This document shows, piece after piece, positions 1 through 7,064 of a stretch of 18,534 nucleotides of DNA; position 1 is the first letter of the stretch; each line of letters starts with the position of its first letter. Source of the stretch: Thermodesulfobacterium sp. (GTDB lineage: Bacteria > Desulfobacterota > Thermodesulfobacteria > Thermodesulfobacteriales > Thermodesulfobacteriaceae); contig JAGGXL010000004.1 of the NCBI GenBank assembly GCA_021163085.1, positions 1-18,534 on the forward strand, read 5' to 3'. The notes under the pieces are model-generated. The model saw only the letters and a program-made list of their open reading frames with translations. It was not told the DNA's origin and made no database searches. A program made the position numbers and the translations under genes.

Positions 1-1408
1 ATATCTAATAGCTGGAATTATAAATGGGAGACAGGTATGGAAAGCAAATTTAAAAGAAAAATTAAATATAATAGAAAAACTTTCACAAGTTAGTAAGAAA
101 TTAATAATTTCCAATTCCTGTCCACTTTATCATCTACCTATTTCACTTGAAGGAGAAGAGCATTTACCTTCTTCACTTTTGGAAAAACTTTCTTTTGCTG
201 AAGAAAAACTTAGAGAACTAAAGATTCTTAAAGATGTTTTTGAGGGTAAAGACGAAGCTCTAAAAGTTGTAAAGGAAAATGAGAAACTTTTTAAAAAGGA
301 ATTTGGAAAAAATGATGAAATACGAAGAAAAATTTTGAATCTTTCTGAAAGAGATTTTAAAAGGGATATTCCTTATCAAGAAAGATTTAAAATACAACAA
401 AAACGTCTCAATCTTCCCTTATTTCCAACTACAACCATAGGATCCTTTCCACAGACTGAAGATGTAAGAAAAATGAGAACAAAATTTAATAAAAGAGAGA
501 TATCTGAAAAAGAATACAAATCTTTTATAAAGAAAAAAATAGAAGAGGTTATAAAACTTCAAGAAGAGATTGGACTTGATGTATTAGTTCATGGAGAGTT
601 TGAAAGAACAGATATGGTTGAGTTTTTTGCACAAAAACTTGAAGGTATTGCTACAACAAAACAAGGATGGGTTCTTTCTTATGGAACAAGAGTTTATAGA
701 CCCCCAATAATTTATGGGGATGTATATAGAACTTCTCCTATGACTTTGGAGGAAATAACATATGCACAAAGTCTTACATCAAAACCTGTAAAAGGAATGC
801 TTACAGGTCCTGTAACTATTTTAAACTGGAGTTATTATAGAGAGGATATATCCAAAAATGAGATAGCTTATCAAATAGCAATAGCCTTATTAGAAGAAAT
901 AAAAGATTTAGAAAAGGCAAGTATAAAAATCATACAGATAGATGAACCTGCTTTCAGGGAAGGAGCACCGATAAAAAAGAGAGATTGGAAAAACCATTTT
1001 GAATGGGCAGTAAGAGCTTTTAAACTTTGTTCCAAGGCTAATCCTGAAACTCAAATTCATACTCATATGTGTTATTCTGAATTTAATGAAATAATAGAGT
1101 ATATTTATCAGATGGATTTTGATGTGATTTCTATAGAAGCATCAAGAAGTAAAGGAGAAATACTTGAGGCTTTTGAAAATTATAAAGGTTGGGATCGGCA
1201 GATAGGGATTGGAGTTTATGACATTCATTCTCCAGCAACTCCCACAAAGGAGGAAATAAGAACAGTAATAGAAAGAGCTTTAAAAGTCTTCCCCAAGGAA
1301 CTTTTATGGATAAATCCGGACTGCGGTCTTAAGACCAGAAGATGGGAAGAAGTAGTGCCAGCACTTAAAAACATGGTGGAGGTTGCAAAAGAACTAAGAA
1401 AAAAATAG
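1..1408 (+). CDS. metE: Cobalamin-independent methionine synthase MetE, 5'-truncated by the window edge
   Basis: The enzyme transfers a methyl group from 5-methyltetrahydropteroyl-polyglutamate to homocysteine, the last step of methionine synthesis, in the cytoplasm. The reading frame is open from base 2. Its first residues (LIAGIINGRQVW, then SNSCPLYHLPISL) match the end of the MetE N-terminal domain, so the TTG at 179 is internal and the true start lies left of the window. The C-terminal catalytic barrel is complete, with TTTIGSFPQT, HGEFERTDMVEFF and the IDEP motif. The zinc ligands expected for the family are all visible: His and Cys of HTHMC (1058-1072), Glu of IEASRS, and Cys of NPDCGL (codon 1322-1324). 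It ends 76 nt before the tRNA gene. Its position upstream of polyamine genes fits AdoMet supply, but a separate promoter follows, so it is probably not cotranscribed with them. Confidence 0.95.
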   Translation, partial: YLIAGIINGRQVWKANLKEKLNIIEKLSQVSKKLIISNSCPLYHLPISLEGEEHLPSSLLEKLSFAEEKLRELKILKDVFEGKDEALKVVKENEKLFKKEFGKNDEIRRKILNLSERDFKRDIPYQERFKIQQKRLNLPLFPTTTIGSFPQTEDVRKMRTKFNKREISEKEYKSFIKKKIEEVIKLQEEIGLDVLVHGEFERTDMVEFFAQKLEGIATTKQGWVLSYGTRVYRPPIIYGDVYRTSPMTLEEITYAQSLTSKPVKGMLTGPVTILNWSYYREDISKNEIAYQIAIALLEEIKDLEKASIKIIQIDEPAFREGAPIKKRDWKNHFEWAVRAFKLCSKANPETQIHTHMCYSEFNEIIEYIYQMDFDVISIEASRSKGEILEAFENYKGWDRQIGIGVYDIHSPATPTKEEIRTVIERALKVFPKELLWINPDCGLKTRRWEEVVPALKNMVEVAKELRKK

Positions 1409-1424
1409 CTAAAAGACTATAGGG

Positions 1425-1452
1425 TTGACATTTTAAAAAAATTTTTTAAAAT
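1425..1452 (+). promoter_or_regulatory. Promoter of the tRNA-Pro gene
   Basis: A perfect -35 hexamer TTGACA (1425-1430) is followed after 16 nt by TAAAAT (1447-1452), a 5/6 match to the -10 consensus. Transcription would start near 1459, giving a short 5' leader before the tRNA at 1485. Transcripts may continue into speD, because no hairpin-plus-T terminator is visible after the tRNA. Confidence 0.65.
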
Positions 1453-1484
1453 TTTTAAATAAAAGGTTTTTTGTCTTTTTAGAT

Positions 1485-1558
1485 CGGGACGTAGCGCAGC
1501 TTGGAAGCGCACCCGCTTGGGGTGTGGGGGGTCGGCGGTTCAAATCCGCCCGTCCCGA
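1485..1558 (+). tRNA. tRNA-Pro (anticodon GGG)
   Basis: The sequence folds into a full cloverleaf. The acceptor stem CGGGACG/CGTCCCG has 7 pairs and discriminator A. The D stem is GCGC/GCGC. The anticodon stem CCCGC/GTGGG holds the loop TTGGGGT with GGG at 1519-1521. The variable loop has 5 nt, and the T stem GGCGG/CCGCC holds TTCAAAT. It reads CCC/CCU proline codons. CCA is not encoded, so it must be added after transcription. The arms are much more GC-rich than the surrounding DNA, as expected in a thermophile. Confidence 0.97.
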
Positions 1559-1566
1559 TTTTTTTA

Positions 1567-1612
1567 TTGGTTATTTTCCATTAATTTCAATAATACCAGG
1601 CACCTTGCCTGG
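1567..1612 (+). promoter_or_regulatory. Possible speD promoter with a GC-rich palindrome at the start site
   Basis: TTGGTT (1567-1572), 16 nt, then AATAAT (1589-1594) make a plausible sigma-70-type promoter for speD-speE-rsmD. Directly after it, 1596-1612 is a perfect palindrome with arms CCAGGCA/TGCCTGG and a CCT centre. It would span the start point if this promoter is real, or form a 7-bp hairpin just before the ribosome binding site if the mRNA comes from the tRNA promoter. Operator and leader hairpin are both possible, and the sequence alone does not decide. Confidence 0.4.
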
Positions 1613-1625
1613 GGGGAGGTGAGTT

Positions 1626-2066
1626 ATGAGAATACTTGAACCCCTTTGTCAGGTAGAAAAATTGGACATTACTCCTGCCCAGCAGGGTGCATTTAGACGA
1701 AGTATCTGGGGATATCACCTAATTGTAGAGTTCTGGAATTCCCCTTTTGAGCTTTTGGCTAAAGCTAAAATAGTAGAAAAAGCATTAAAAACTTCTTTAA
1801 ATTCTTATAATAATAAAAATGGTAATGTAAGAACCATAAGTTACCAATTTCAACCCTTTGGTGTTTCAGCACAGGTAAGCTCAGGAAGAGCCAATGTTTA
1901 TATTCACACCTGGCCTGAAAATGGATACTCAGCTATTGACATTATAGCAGAAACCAAAGAGGAAGCTTATAAAATATTAAAAAATCTGCAAAAACACCTT
2001 AAACCTCAAAATGTATATGTAGCTGAAATATCAAGAGGAATATCTGAAGATTGGGGTGAAACTTGA
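1626..2066 (+). CDS. speD: S-adenosylmethionine decarboxylase homologue lacking the pyruvoyl serine
   Basis: The fold-defining sequence is that of class 1b bacterial AdoMet decarboxylase: WGYHLIVEFW near residues 29-38, QPFGVS at 76-81, and IHTWPENGYSAID at 93-105. Length is 146 aa, near the family norm. The start has a strong GGGAGGTGAG site. Family members self-cleave at Glu-Ser to make a pyruvoyl group. Aligned without gaps against the Thermotoga maritima enzyme as I recall it, Glu62-Ser63 fall on Arg88-Ala89 here and the catalytic Cys83 on Glu109, while the catalytic His is kept as His94. As read, it cannot form the pyruvoyl cofactor by the known route. It overlaps speE by 4 nt (TTGA), so a polyamine-related role is likely, perhaps as a non-catalytic partner or AdoMet-binding regulator. 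The family is certain, activity doubtful. Confidence 0.85.
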   Translation: MRILEPLCQVEKLDITPAQQGAFRRSIWGYHLIVEFWNSPFELLAKAKIVEKALKTSLNSYNNKNGNVRTISYQFQPFGVSAQVSSGRANVYIHTWPENGYSAIDIIAETKEEAYKILKNLQKHLKPQNVYVAEISRGISEDWGET

Positions 2067-2887
2067 CTGGACAATTTTGGTGGAAAGAAAAGATTTACCA
2101 AGATTTTGGACACGCTTACAAGGTTGAATTAGTCTTTGAAAAGAAGAATTTACAAAAAATACAGATTTTTAAAAATTCTGTATGGGGATATTTTTTTGTT
2201 TTAGATGGTATTGTGCAGTTTACTGAAAAGGACGAATTTATTTATCATGAGACCATAACTTATCTTCCTGCCAGTCTGCTTGAAAATCCTCCAGAAAATG
2301 TAATTATCGTAGGTGGTGGTGACGGTGGAGTTTTAAGGGAACTGCAAAAAATTCCTTCTATAAAAAAAGTTATCCAGTTTGAAGTAGATACACTTGTTTT
2401 TGAGGTTTGTCAGAAGTATTTTTTCAAATTCTCGGGTGATTATAAAGATCCTCGAGTTTCTTTTATAAATAAAGATGGACTTGAAGGGCTTAAAGAATGC
2501 CCTGAAGAAAAATTTGATCTTCTAATTATAGATTGCACCGATCCTGTAGGACCAGCTAAGACTTTATACACAAAAAAATTTTATAAAGAGGCTTATAGAG
2601 TTTTAAATCTAAACGGTGTTTTTATTCAGCAGGGAAGTCTCCCTGTTTACTTCCCTAATATTATAAAATCTGCATATCCTCTTATATCCTCTGTTTTTCC
2701 GATAGTTAAAATAGTAAGAGCTTTCGTTCCATCTTACGGAGAAGAAATAGCTTTCTTTTTAGCAACCAAAGAAGAAAAAGATTGGTTTAATCCTAAACAA
2801 ATCTTTAAAGGAAAATACTATCATCCTGGACTTAATCCATACTACTTTTCCATCCCTAACACTTGGATTGAAATTCTTTCAAAATAA
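2063..2887 (+). CDS. speE: Spermidine synthase-type aminopropyltransferase
   Basis: The enzyme transfers the aminopropyl group of decarboxylated AdoMet to putrescine or a related amine in the cytoplasm. The family pattern is clear in order: LDGIVQFTEKDEFIYHE (47-63), the nucleotide-binding GGGDGG (84-89), the acidic FEVD with Glu107 placed to bind the ribose, and IDCTDPVGPA with the catalytic Asp157. The C-terminus has the usual YYHP...PYYFSIP. Length is 274 aa, normal for bacterial SpeE. The start is TTG inside the speD stop (TTGA), with GGGGTG just upstream, so translation is coupled. Amine specificity cannot be read from the sequence, and thermophile enzymes of this family often accept agmatine or longer amines. 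Unlike its neighbour SpeD, all key residues look intact. Confidence 0.93.
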   Translation: MTGQFWWKEKIYQDFGHAYKVELVFEKKNLQKIQIFKNSVWGYFFVLDGIVQFTEKDEFIYHETITYLPASLLENPPENVIIVGGGDGGVLRELQKIPSIKKVIQFEVDTLVFEVCQKYFFKFSGDYKDPRVSFINKDGLEGLKECPEEKFDLLIIDCTDPVGPAKTLYTKKFYKEAYRVLNLNGVFIQQGSLPVYFPNIIKSAYPLISSVFPIVKIVRAFVPSYGEEIAFFLATKEEKDWFNPKQIFKGKYYHPGLNPYYFSIPNTWIEILSK

Positions 2888-2899
2888 GGAAAATAGACT

Positions 2900-3457
2900 T
2901 TGCAAATCACCGGAGGCTTTTTAAAAGGTAGAAAGCTTTATTCTCCACCTAAGGACTTAAATCTTATCCGTCCTCTGAGAACAAGAATAAGAAAAGCCCT
3001 ATTCGATATGCTGGGACAAGATTTATCTAATTCAAAGGTCTTGGATCTCTTTGCAGGAACAGGAGCACTTGGGATAGAAGCTTTATCAAGAGGGGCAGTA
3101 TTCGCAATCTTTGTAGATAACAATCCTGTAAGTATATCCATTATTAAAAAAAATCTTAAAAAATTTGATCTCCTCAATAAAGCCAAAGTTTTTAAGTTAA
3201 ATCTACCTCAGGGATTAAAAATTCTTTTAAAAAATTTTCAAAACTTTTTTGATCTCGTATTCATCACTCCTCCCTATGAAAAAGGATTGGCTTTAAAAAC
3301 ATTTCAGAGTCTTTCCAAGGATTTGTTACAAGAAAATGCCACAATTATTGTGGAGGAAAGGACAGGGGTAGAACTTCCCAAAAAAATGGACGATTTTGAA
3401 ATTATAAAAAAGAGAAGCTATGGAGAAACTACTTTACACATTTATAAGGTGTCTTAG
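2900..3457 (+). CDS. rsmD: 16S rRNA (guanine966-N2)-methyltransferase RsmD, variant motif
   Basis: RsmD methylates G966 in the 30S P-site region of 16S rRNA. The protein of 185 aa matches the family along its length: ITGGFLKGRKL at the N-terminus, RPLRTRIRKALFDML (24-38), the SAM-binding motif LDLFAGTGALGIEALSRG (48-65), and the acidic FVDNN. The catalytic motif, normally (D/N)PPY in this family, reads ITPPY at 122-126, with Thr123 (codon 3266-3268) in place of the acid or amide. The start is TTG with AAGGAAA upstream, 12 nt after speE. The last 29 nt overlap the convergent lipoprotein gene. Family assignment is firm, and the Thr variant makes activity less certain. Confidence 0.9.
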   Translation: MQITGGFLKGRKLYSPPKDLNLIRPLRTRIRKALFDMLGQDLSNSKVLDLFAGTGALGIEALSRGAVFAIFVDNNPVSISIIKKNLKKFDLLNKAKVFKLNLPQGLKILLKNFQNFFDLVFITPPYEKGLALKTFQSLSKDLLQENATIIVEERTGVELPKKMDDFEIIKKRSYGETTLHIYKVS

Positions 3458-4151
3458 GTCCAGGGATTAAAGTTCCTCTAAAATTTAAAATAGCCCTTAT
3501 ACTATAACATACTTTTTCCCCAGGCTTTAACTTATCAAAGTATTCCTCTTTTCCTCTTATCTTTATAAATTTGTTATTTTCTTCGGCTCTCTTTTCTATT
3601 TCATAAAAAATATCTCCCTCTAAAAAAAGTCCATAAATATCCTTTTCCGGTTTTTTCCATATAATTACCACAGCATCTTCTCCCAAAGGTCTGAGTTGAA
3701 ATGCCTGAGGAAGTCCTGGAGGATTGTGCCAAAAAATAGTAATAGGCTCTGTAAAGGGTGTTTCTACCAGAAAGTCTTTAACAACTTTTACTCTGTAAGT
3801 GTATTGGTGACGATGTTTGAGATTGTAATCATTGTAAACAAACAAATTTCCTGCTGAGTGTAGCTTGGGAGAAATTTTTATAACTTTTTTCTTTTTTTTA
3901 GCCTTAGGAATATCCAAAGGAACTTCAGTTTTTTCAATAATTAATTTTTTAATCTTGTTTAAAGAATATCCTCCCTTAGTTTTTACTGGAAGATAAACTA
4001 AAATTTCAGCTCCCTGAGTATTTAATTTAACTTCAAAAGAAAGTCCCTTGGGAATACTTTTCTCTATAGGAAATGGTTCTGTCTTTTTACCGCAGGATAA
4101 AATCAAAAATCCCAGTCCAAAAAGAAATAAAAATTTTATAATTTTTTCCAT
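3429..4151 (-). CDS. Lipoprotein with two fibronectin type III-like segments, function unknown
   Basis: I chose the ATG at 4151, not the upstream one at 4199, because AGGAGAA lies just before it and it gives a clean signal peptide: a basic start, a hydrophobic core and the lipobox ILSC with Cys20. Residues Gly-Lys-Lys follow, with no Asp at +2, which fits outer membrane sorting. The mature part (to 240 aa) has two beta-rich segments, about 35-140 and 144-235. The second (PPGLPQAFQLRPL...VVIIWKKP...YEIEKR...YSIRA) looks like a fibronectin III repeat, and the first is a weaker match. A lysine-rich stretch lies at 84-92. The gene is last in the minus-strand cluster, 8 nt after the fumarase subunit, and overlaps rsmD tail to tail. 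No specific function can be given. Confidence 0.8.
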   Translation of the reverse strand: MEKIIKFLFLFGLGFLILSCGKKTEPFPIEKSIPKGLSFEVKLNTQGAEILVYLPVKTKGGYSLNKIKKLIIEKTEVPLDIPKAKKKKKVIKISPKLHSAGNLFVYNDYNLKHRHQYTYRVKVVKDFLVETPFTEPITIFWHNPPGLPQAFQLRPLGEDAVVIIWKKPEKDIYGLFLEGDIFYEIEKRAEENNKFIKIRGKEEYFDKLKPGEKVCYSIRAILNFRGTLIPGPKTPYKCVK

Positions 4152-4159
4152 AAGTTCTC

Positions 4160-4999
4160 CTATAAAATCTTTATTCTGGCTATTCTTGAGGAATGGCACT
4201 GAATATTTACAGCAACTGGCAAACTTGCTATGTGACAGGGACAGGTTTCAATATGAACTCCCAAGCACGTTGTCTTTCCACCAAATCCAAGAGGACCTAT
4301 TCCTAAAATATTTATTTCTTTTAAAAGCTCTTCTTCAAGTCTTGCTATTTCAGGATTTGGATGCTTTTTGCCCAGTGGTCTAAAAAGTGCCTTTTTGGAA
4401 ATTAAAGCTGATTTTTCAAAATTACCTCCTATCCCAATCCCCAGAATAATAGGAGGACATGGATTAGGGCCAGCTTTTTTAACCGTTTCTATTACAAATT
4501 CTTTAATCCCTTCTATTCCCTTTGAAGGAGAAAGCATACAAAGGGCGCTCATATTTTCACTTCCGCATCCCTTAGGCATGAGATAGATTTCAAAAATATC
4601 TTCAGCAACTATTTCATAATGAATAATAGCTGGGGTATTGGTATTTGTATTCTTTCTGGTGAGAGGATCACAAACTGATGCTCTTAAAAAACCTTCTTTA
4701 TAAGCAAGATACAATCCTTCATTAATAGCCTTTTCTAAATTCTTAACTCTTATACCTTCCCCTATCTTGACCCATACCACAGGAATCCCTGTATCCTGAC
4801 AGAGAGGCAGATTTTCTTTTTCGGCTATTTCAGCATTTTTAAGAAGAATTTCTAAAACTGCTTTAGCCAAAAGATTTTCTTCTTTCTCTAAAGCCTTTTT
4901 AAAGGCTTCTTTTACTTCCTGAGAAAAATTTTTGCAGGCTTTAATATAACCTTCTTTAATTAAAGATACTGTTTCTTCGTAAGAAATCTCTTTTTTCAT
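4160..4999 (-). CDS. Class I fumarate hydratase (or tartrate dehydratase) alpha subunit
   Basis: This is the N-terminal half of the two-subunit [4Fe-4S] hydro-lyases that interconvert fumarate and malate in the TCA cycle. L-tartrate dehydratase has the same fold, and the sequence does not fully separate them. Motifs are CQDTGIP (Cys67), KGCGSENMS (143-151), AGPNPCPPIILGIGIGG with Cys181, and the C-terminal NIQCHSSR with Cys268. Cys67, Cys181 and Cys268 correspond to the three cluster ligands of the family. Length is 279 aa, normal for a separate alpha subunit. The beta subunit that completes the active site is not next to it and must be elsewhere if the enzyme works. Its ATG overlaps the nagZ stop (ATGA). 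A GAGGG site lies about 10 nt upstream. Confidence 0.9.
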   Translation of the reverse strand: MKKEISYEETVSLIKEGYIKACKNFSQEVKEAFKKALEKEENLLAKAVLEILLKNAEIAEKENLPLCQDTGIPVVWVKIGEGIRVKNLEKAINEGLYLAYKEGFLRASVCDPLTRKNTNTNTPAIIHYEIVAEDIFEIYLMPKGCGSENMSALCMLSPSKGIEGIKEFVIETVKKAGPNPCPPIILGIGIGGNFEKSALISKKALFRPLGKKHPNPEIARLEEELLKEINILGIGPLGFGGKTTCLGVHIETCPCHIASLPVAVNIQCHSSRIARIKIL

Positions 5000-5934
5000 A
5001 ATCTTTGACCCTCAATTTTATCAAAAATAGAAAAATTTTCTTTAATCCTTTCTCTTAAAACTGAGCTTTTTTCTATTTCACTTTTTATATCCTCTAAAGC
5101 CTGGGCTAAATTATCAAAACCTCCGCAATAAATTAAAAGGTTATGTCCACTTGCCAAACTTAAAATTATTCTCTCCTGAAGCTCCCAATTTTTTAATGCA
5201 CCCATATTAAGATCATCTGTGAGTATTGCTCCTTTATAATTTAAATCCTTTCTCAAGATATTTATAATTTTAGAAGAAAAAGTTGCTGGTTGGGAATCAA
5301 TTTCCTTTATACAAAGGTGAGTGGTCATAATAAAATCTATTTTTTCTTCTTCAAAAAGGTATTTATAAGGATAAAGACTTTCTTCATCCAAAGTTTCTTT
5401 AAGGGGAAGTTCTTTATGGGGATCAGTTTTAACATCTTTCAGTCCTGGAAAGTGTTTAAGGCAGGTAAAAACTCCTTCTTTTTTGTGCTCTGTTATAAAA
5501 ATATAGGCAAGTTCTTTTACCAGCTTTGGATTTTTTCCAAAGGTTCTTCCTTTTAAAAATTCTTCTGAAGTTTCATCAGCAAGGTCAACACAGGGAGCAA
5601 GATTAAGATTGAGACCTTTTCTTTTTACAGAATTAGCTATACTTTTTGCCCATGCACTGACTATTTTTTCTCCTTCTTTCAAATACTTTTTTGCAATTTC
5701 CAAAGGAGAAGCATATTTTTCTTCAATTCTACAAACCCTTCCGCCCTCCTGGTCAACTGCTAAAAATCTTGAATTAATTTTTCTTTTAAGAAAAGAAATG
5801 TAATAATCAAAATCTTCTTCAAAATGCTCCTTAAAAAAGATGAAATTCGAAAAATTCAGTTCTTTATAAAGATTCACTTTTTCTTCTAAATTTTCAGGTT
5901 TAATCAAAAAAAGTTTGCCGATATCTTTAAACAT
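4996..5934 (-). CDS. nagZ: Glycoside hydrolase family 3 beta-N-acetylhexosaminidase, NagZ-like
   Basis: NagZ removes N-acetylglucosamine from muropeptides during peptidoglycan recycling in the cytoplasm. The 312-aa single-domain protein has no signal peptide, as expected. GH3 signatures appear in order: VDQEGGRVCR (60-69), LNLAPCVDLA, GRTFGKNP (129-136), KHFPG (160-164), the Asp-x-His dyad DPH (171-173) on the mobile catalytic loop, and LTDDLNMGAL (238-247) with Asp240 as the likely nucleophile. The residues for retaining catalysis seem intact. Its ATG lies inside the end of the cysteine desulfurase gene (8-nt overlap), with only a weak AAAGAT site, so coupling is likely. The class A PBP elsewhere in the window supplies cell wall synthesis, but the two are not linked in an operon. 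Confidence 0.9.
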   Translation of the reverse strand: MFKDIGKLFLIKPENLEEKVNLYKELNFSNFIFFKEHFEEDFDYYISFLKRKINSRFLAVDQEGGRVCRIEEKYASPLEIAKKYLKEGEKIVSAWAKSIANSVKRKGLNLNLAPCVDLADETSEEFLKGRTFGKNPKLVKELAYIFITEHKKEGVFTCLKHFPGLKDVKTDPHKELPLKETLDEESLYPYKYLFEEEKIDFIMTTHLCIKEIDSQPATFSSKIINILRKDLNYKGAILTDDLNMGALKNWELQERIILSLASGHNLLIYCGGFDNLAQALEDIKSEIEKSSVLRERIKENFSIFDKIEGQRL

Positions 5935-7048
5935 TATCTTTAAAATATCCCGAAAATATCTGTAAAGTTTTTTCTATATCCTCAAGGTTTGTATATCTTC
6001 CTATAGAAAATCTTATCATCCCCTCGGATATTTCTTGAGGTAGCTTTAAGGCAAGGAGGGTTTGAGAACCCTTTCTGTCATGACACGCTGAACCAGTTGA
6101 GGCACATATTTGTGGAAGATCAGAAAGTATTTTCGCTCCACTTTTTCCAATAAAAGAAACTGTCAAAGTATTAGGCAAAGTTTTTTCTGGAATACCAAAC
6201 CGATATAGTTTAGGATAGGTTTCTTTAAGCCCCTTAAAAAGTTTCTCTCTTAAAAAGATTAATCTTTCTTTTTCTAAAGTTACATCTCTTTTAGCTATTT
6301 CCGAAGCTTTGGCAAGAGCTGCTATTAAACCAGTAGATTCAGTTCCTGCTCTTATCCCTTTTTCCTGACCCCCTCCTAAAAATATAGGTTCTAATTCTAC
6401 ACCTTTTCTGATATAAAGAGCTCCTATTCCTTTTGGAGCATACATTTTGTGCCCTGCCATGCTTAAAAGATCACATCCAATCTCTTTAACATCTATCTCT
6501 ATTTTACCCACTGCCTGACAGGCATCGGTATGAAAATAAATTTCTCTTTCTCTGCAAATCTCAGCTATTTCTTTAACAGGTTGAATAGTCCCTATTTCGT
6601 TATTTGCCATCATTATAGAAACCAGGATTGTATTTGGTTTTAAATGCTTTTTTACCTCTTCTGGCTCTACATAACCTTCAGGGTTTACAGGAACAAAGTC
6701 CACCTCAAATCCCATCTCTAAGAGCTTAACCGCTGGTTTTAAAACTGATGGATGCTCAAAGACACTAACAAGTAAGTGTCCTTTCTCCTTAGAAATTGCT
6801 ACTCCAAATAAAGCAAGATGATTTGCCTCTGTTCCACCTGAAGTAAAAATTATCTCTTCAGCTTCGGCATTGATTAACTTTGCTAACTTTTTGCGAAACT
6901 CTTCTAATCTTTCTCTAATAAATCTTCCAAACTTATGAGCAGAATTTGGATTGGCAAAATATTCAGCTGAATAAAGTTTAAATTCCTCTATAACTTCTGG
7001 TAAAGAGGGAGTGGTTGCATTGTAGTCTAAGTAGATAATGTCTTTCAT
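5927..7048 (-). CDS. Cysteine desulfurase, IscS/NifS family
   Basis: A PLP enzyme that converts cysteine to alanine and passes persulfide sulfur to Fe-S cluster assembly, thiolated tRNA or cofactors. It has the full class V aminotransferase pattern: YLDYNATTP (6-14), FTSGGTEANHLAL (68-80), EHPS with His99, HTDACQAVGK (173-182), AGHKMYAPKG with the PLP lysine Lys201, the GIRAGTES stretch, and STGSACH with the catalytic Cys322. The loop after the active Cys seems about two residues shorter than in typical NifS/IscS proteins. No scaffold gene (iscU) is adjacent, so the recipient is unknown. The conserved N-terminus fixes the ATG at 7048, although the AGG before it is almost in contact with the start codon. 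Fe-S proteins nearby (fumarase subunit, radical SAM protein) would be plausible clients. Confidence 0.92.
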   Translation of the reverse strand: MKDIIYLDYNATTPSLPEVIEEFKLYSAEYFANPNSAHKFGRFIRERLEEFRKKLAKLINAEAEEIIFTSGGTEANHLALFGVAISKEKGHLLVSVFEHPSVLKPAVKLLEMGFEVDFVPVNPEGYVEPEEVKKHLKPNTILVSIMMANNEIGTIQPVKEIAEICREREIYFHTDACQAVGKIEIDVKEIGCDLLSMAGHKMYAPKGIGALYIRKGVELEPIFLGGGQEKGIRAGTESTGLIAALAKASEIAKRDVTLEKERLIFLREKLFKGLKETYPKLYRFGIPEKTLPNTLTVSFIGKSGAKILSDLPQICASTGSACHDRKGSQTLLALKLPQEISEGMIRFSIGRYTNLEDIEKTLQIFSGYFKDNV

Positions 7049-7064
7049 CCTGAAAAATTATAAA

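Noticed and set aside
179..181. TTG at 179 as the start of a 409-aa methionine synthase
   Set aside because: The frame is open back to base 2 and encodes conserved MetE sequence, so the gene is cut by the window edge and this TTG is internal.
1431..1480. A/T-rich inverted repeats after metE as a terminator
   Set aside because: The pairing is only A-T runs with no GC stem, and the same bases form the spacer and -10 of the tRNA promoter.
4152..4199. Longer lipoprotein start at 4199
   Set aside because: It would put 16 polar residues before the signal peptide and overlap the fumarase gene, and the ATG at 4151 has AGGAGAA directly upstream.
4048..4586. Open frames on the plus strand across the lipoprotein and fumarase genes
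   Set aside because: They lie antisense to well supported genes and show no recognisable protein pattern or ribosome binding site.
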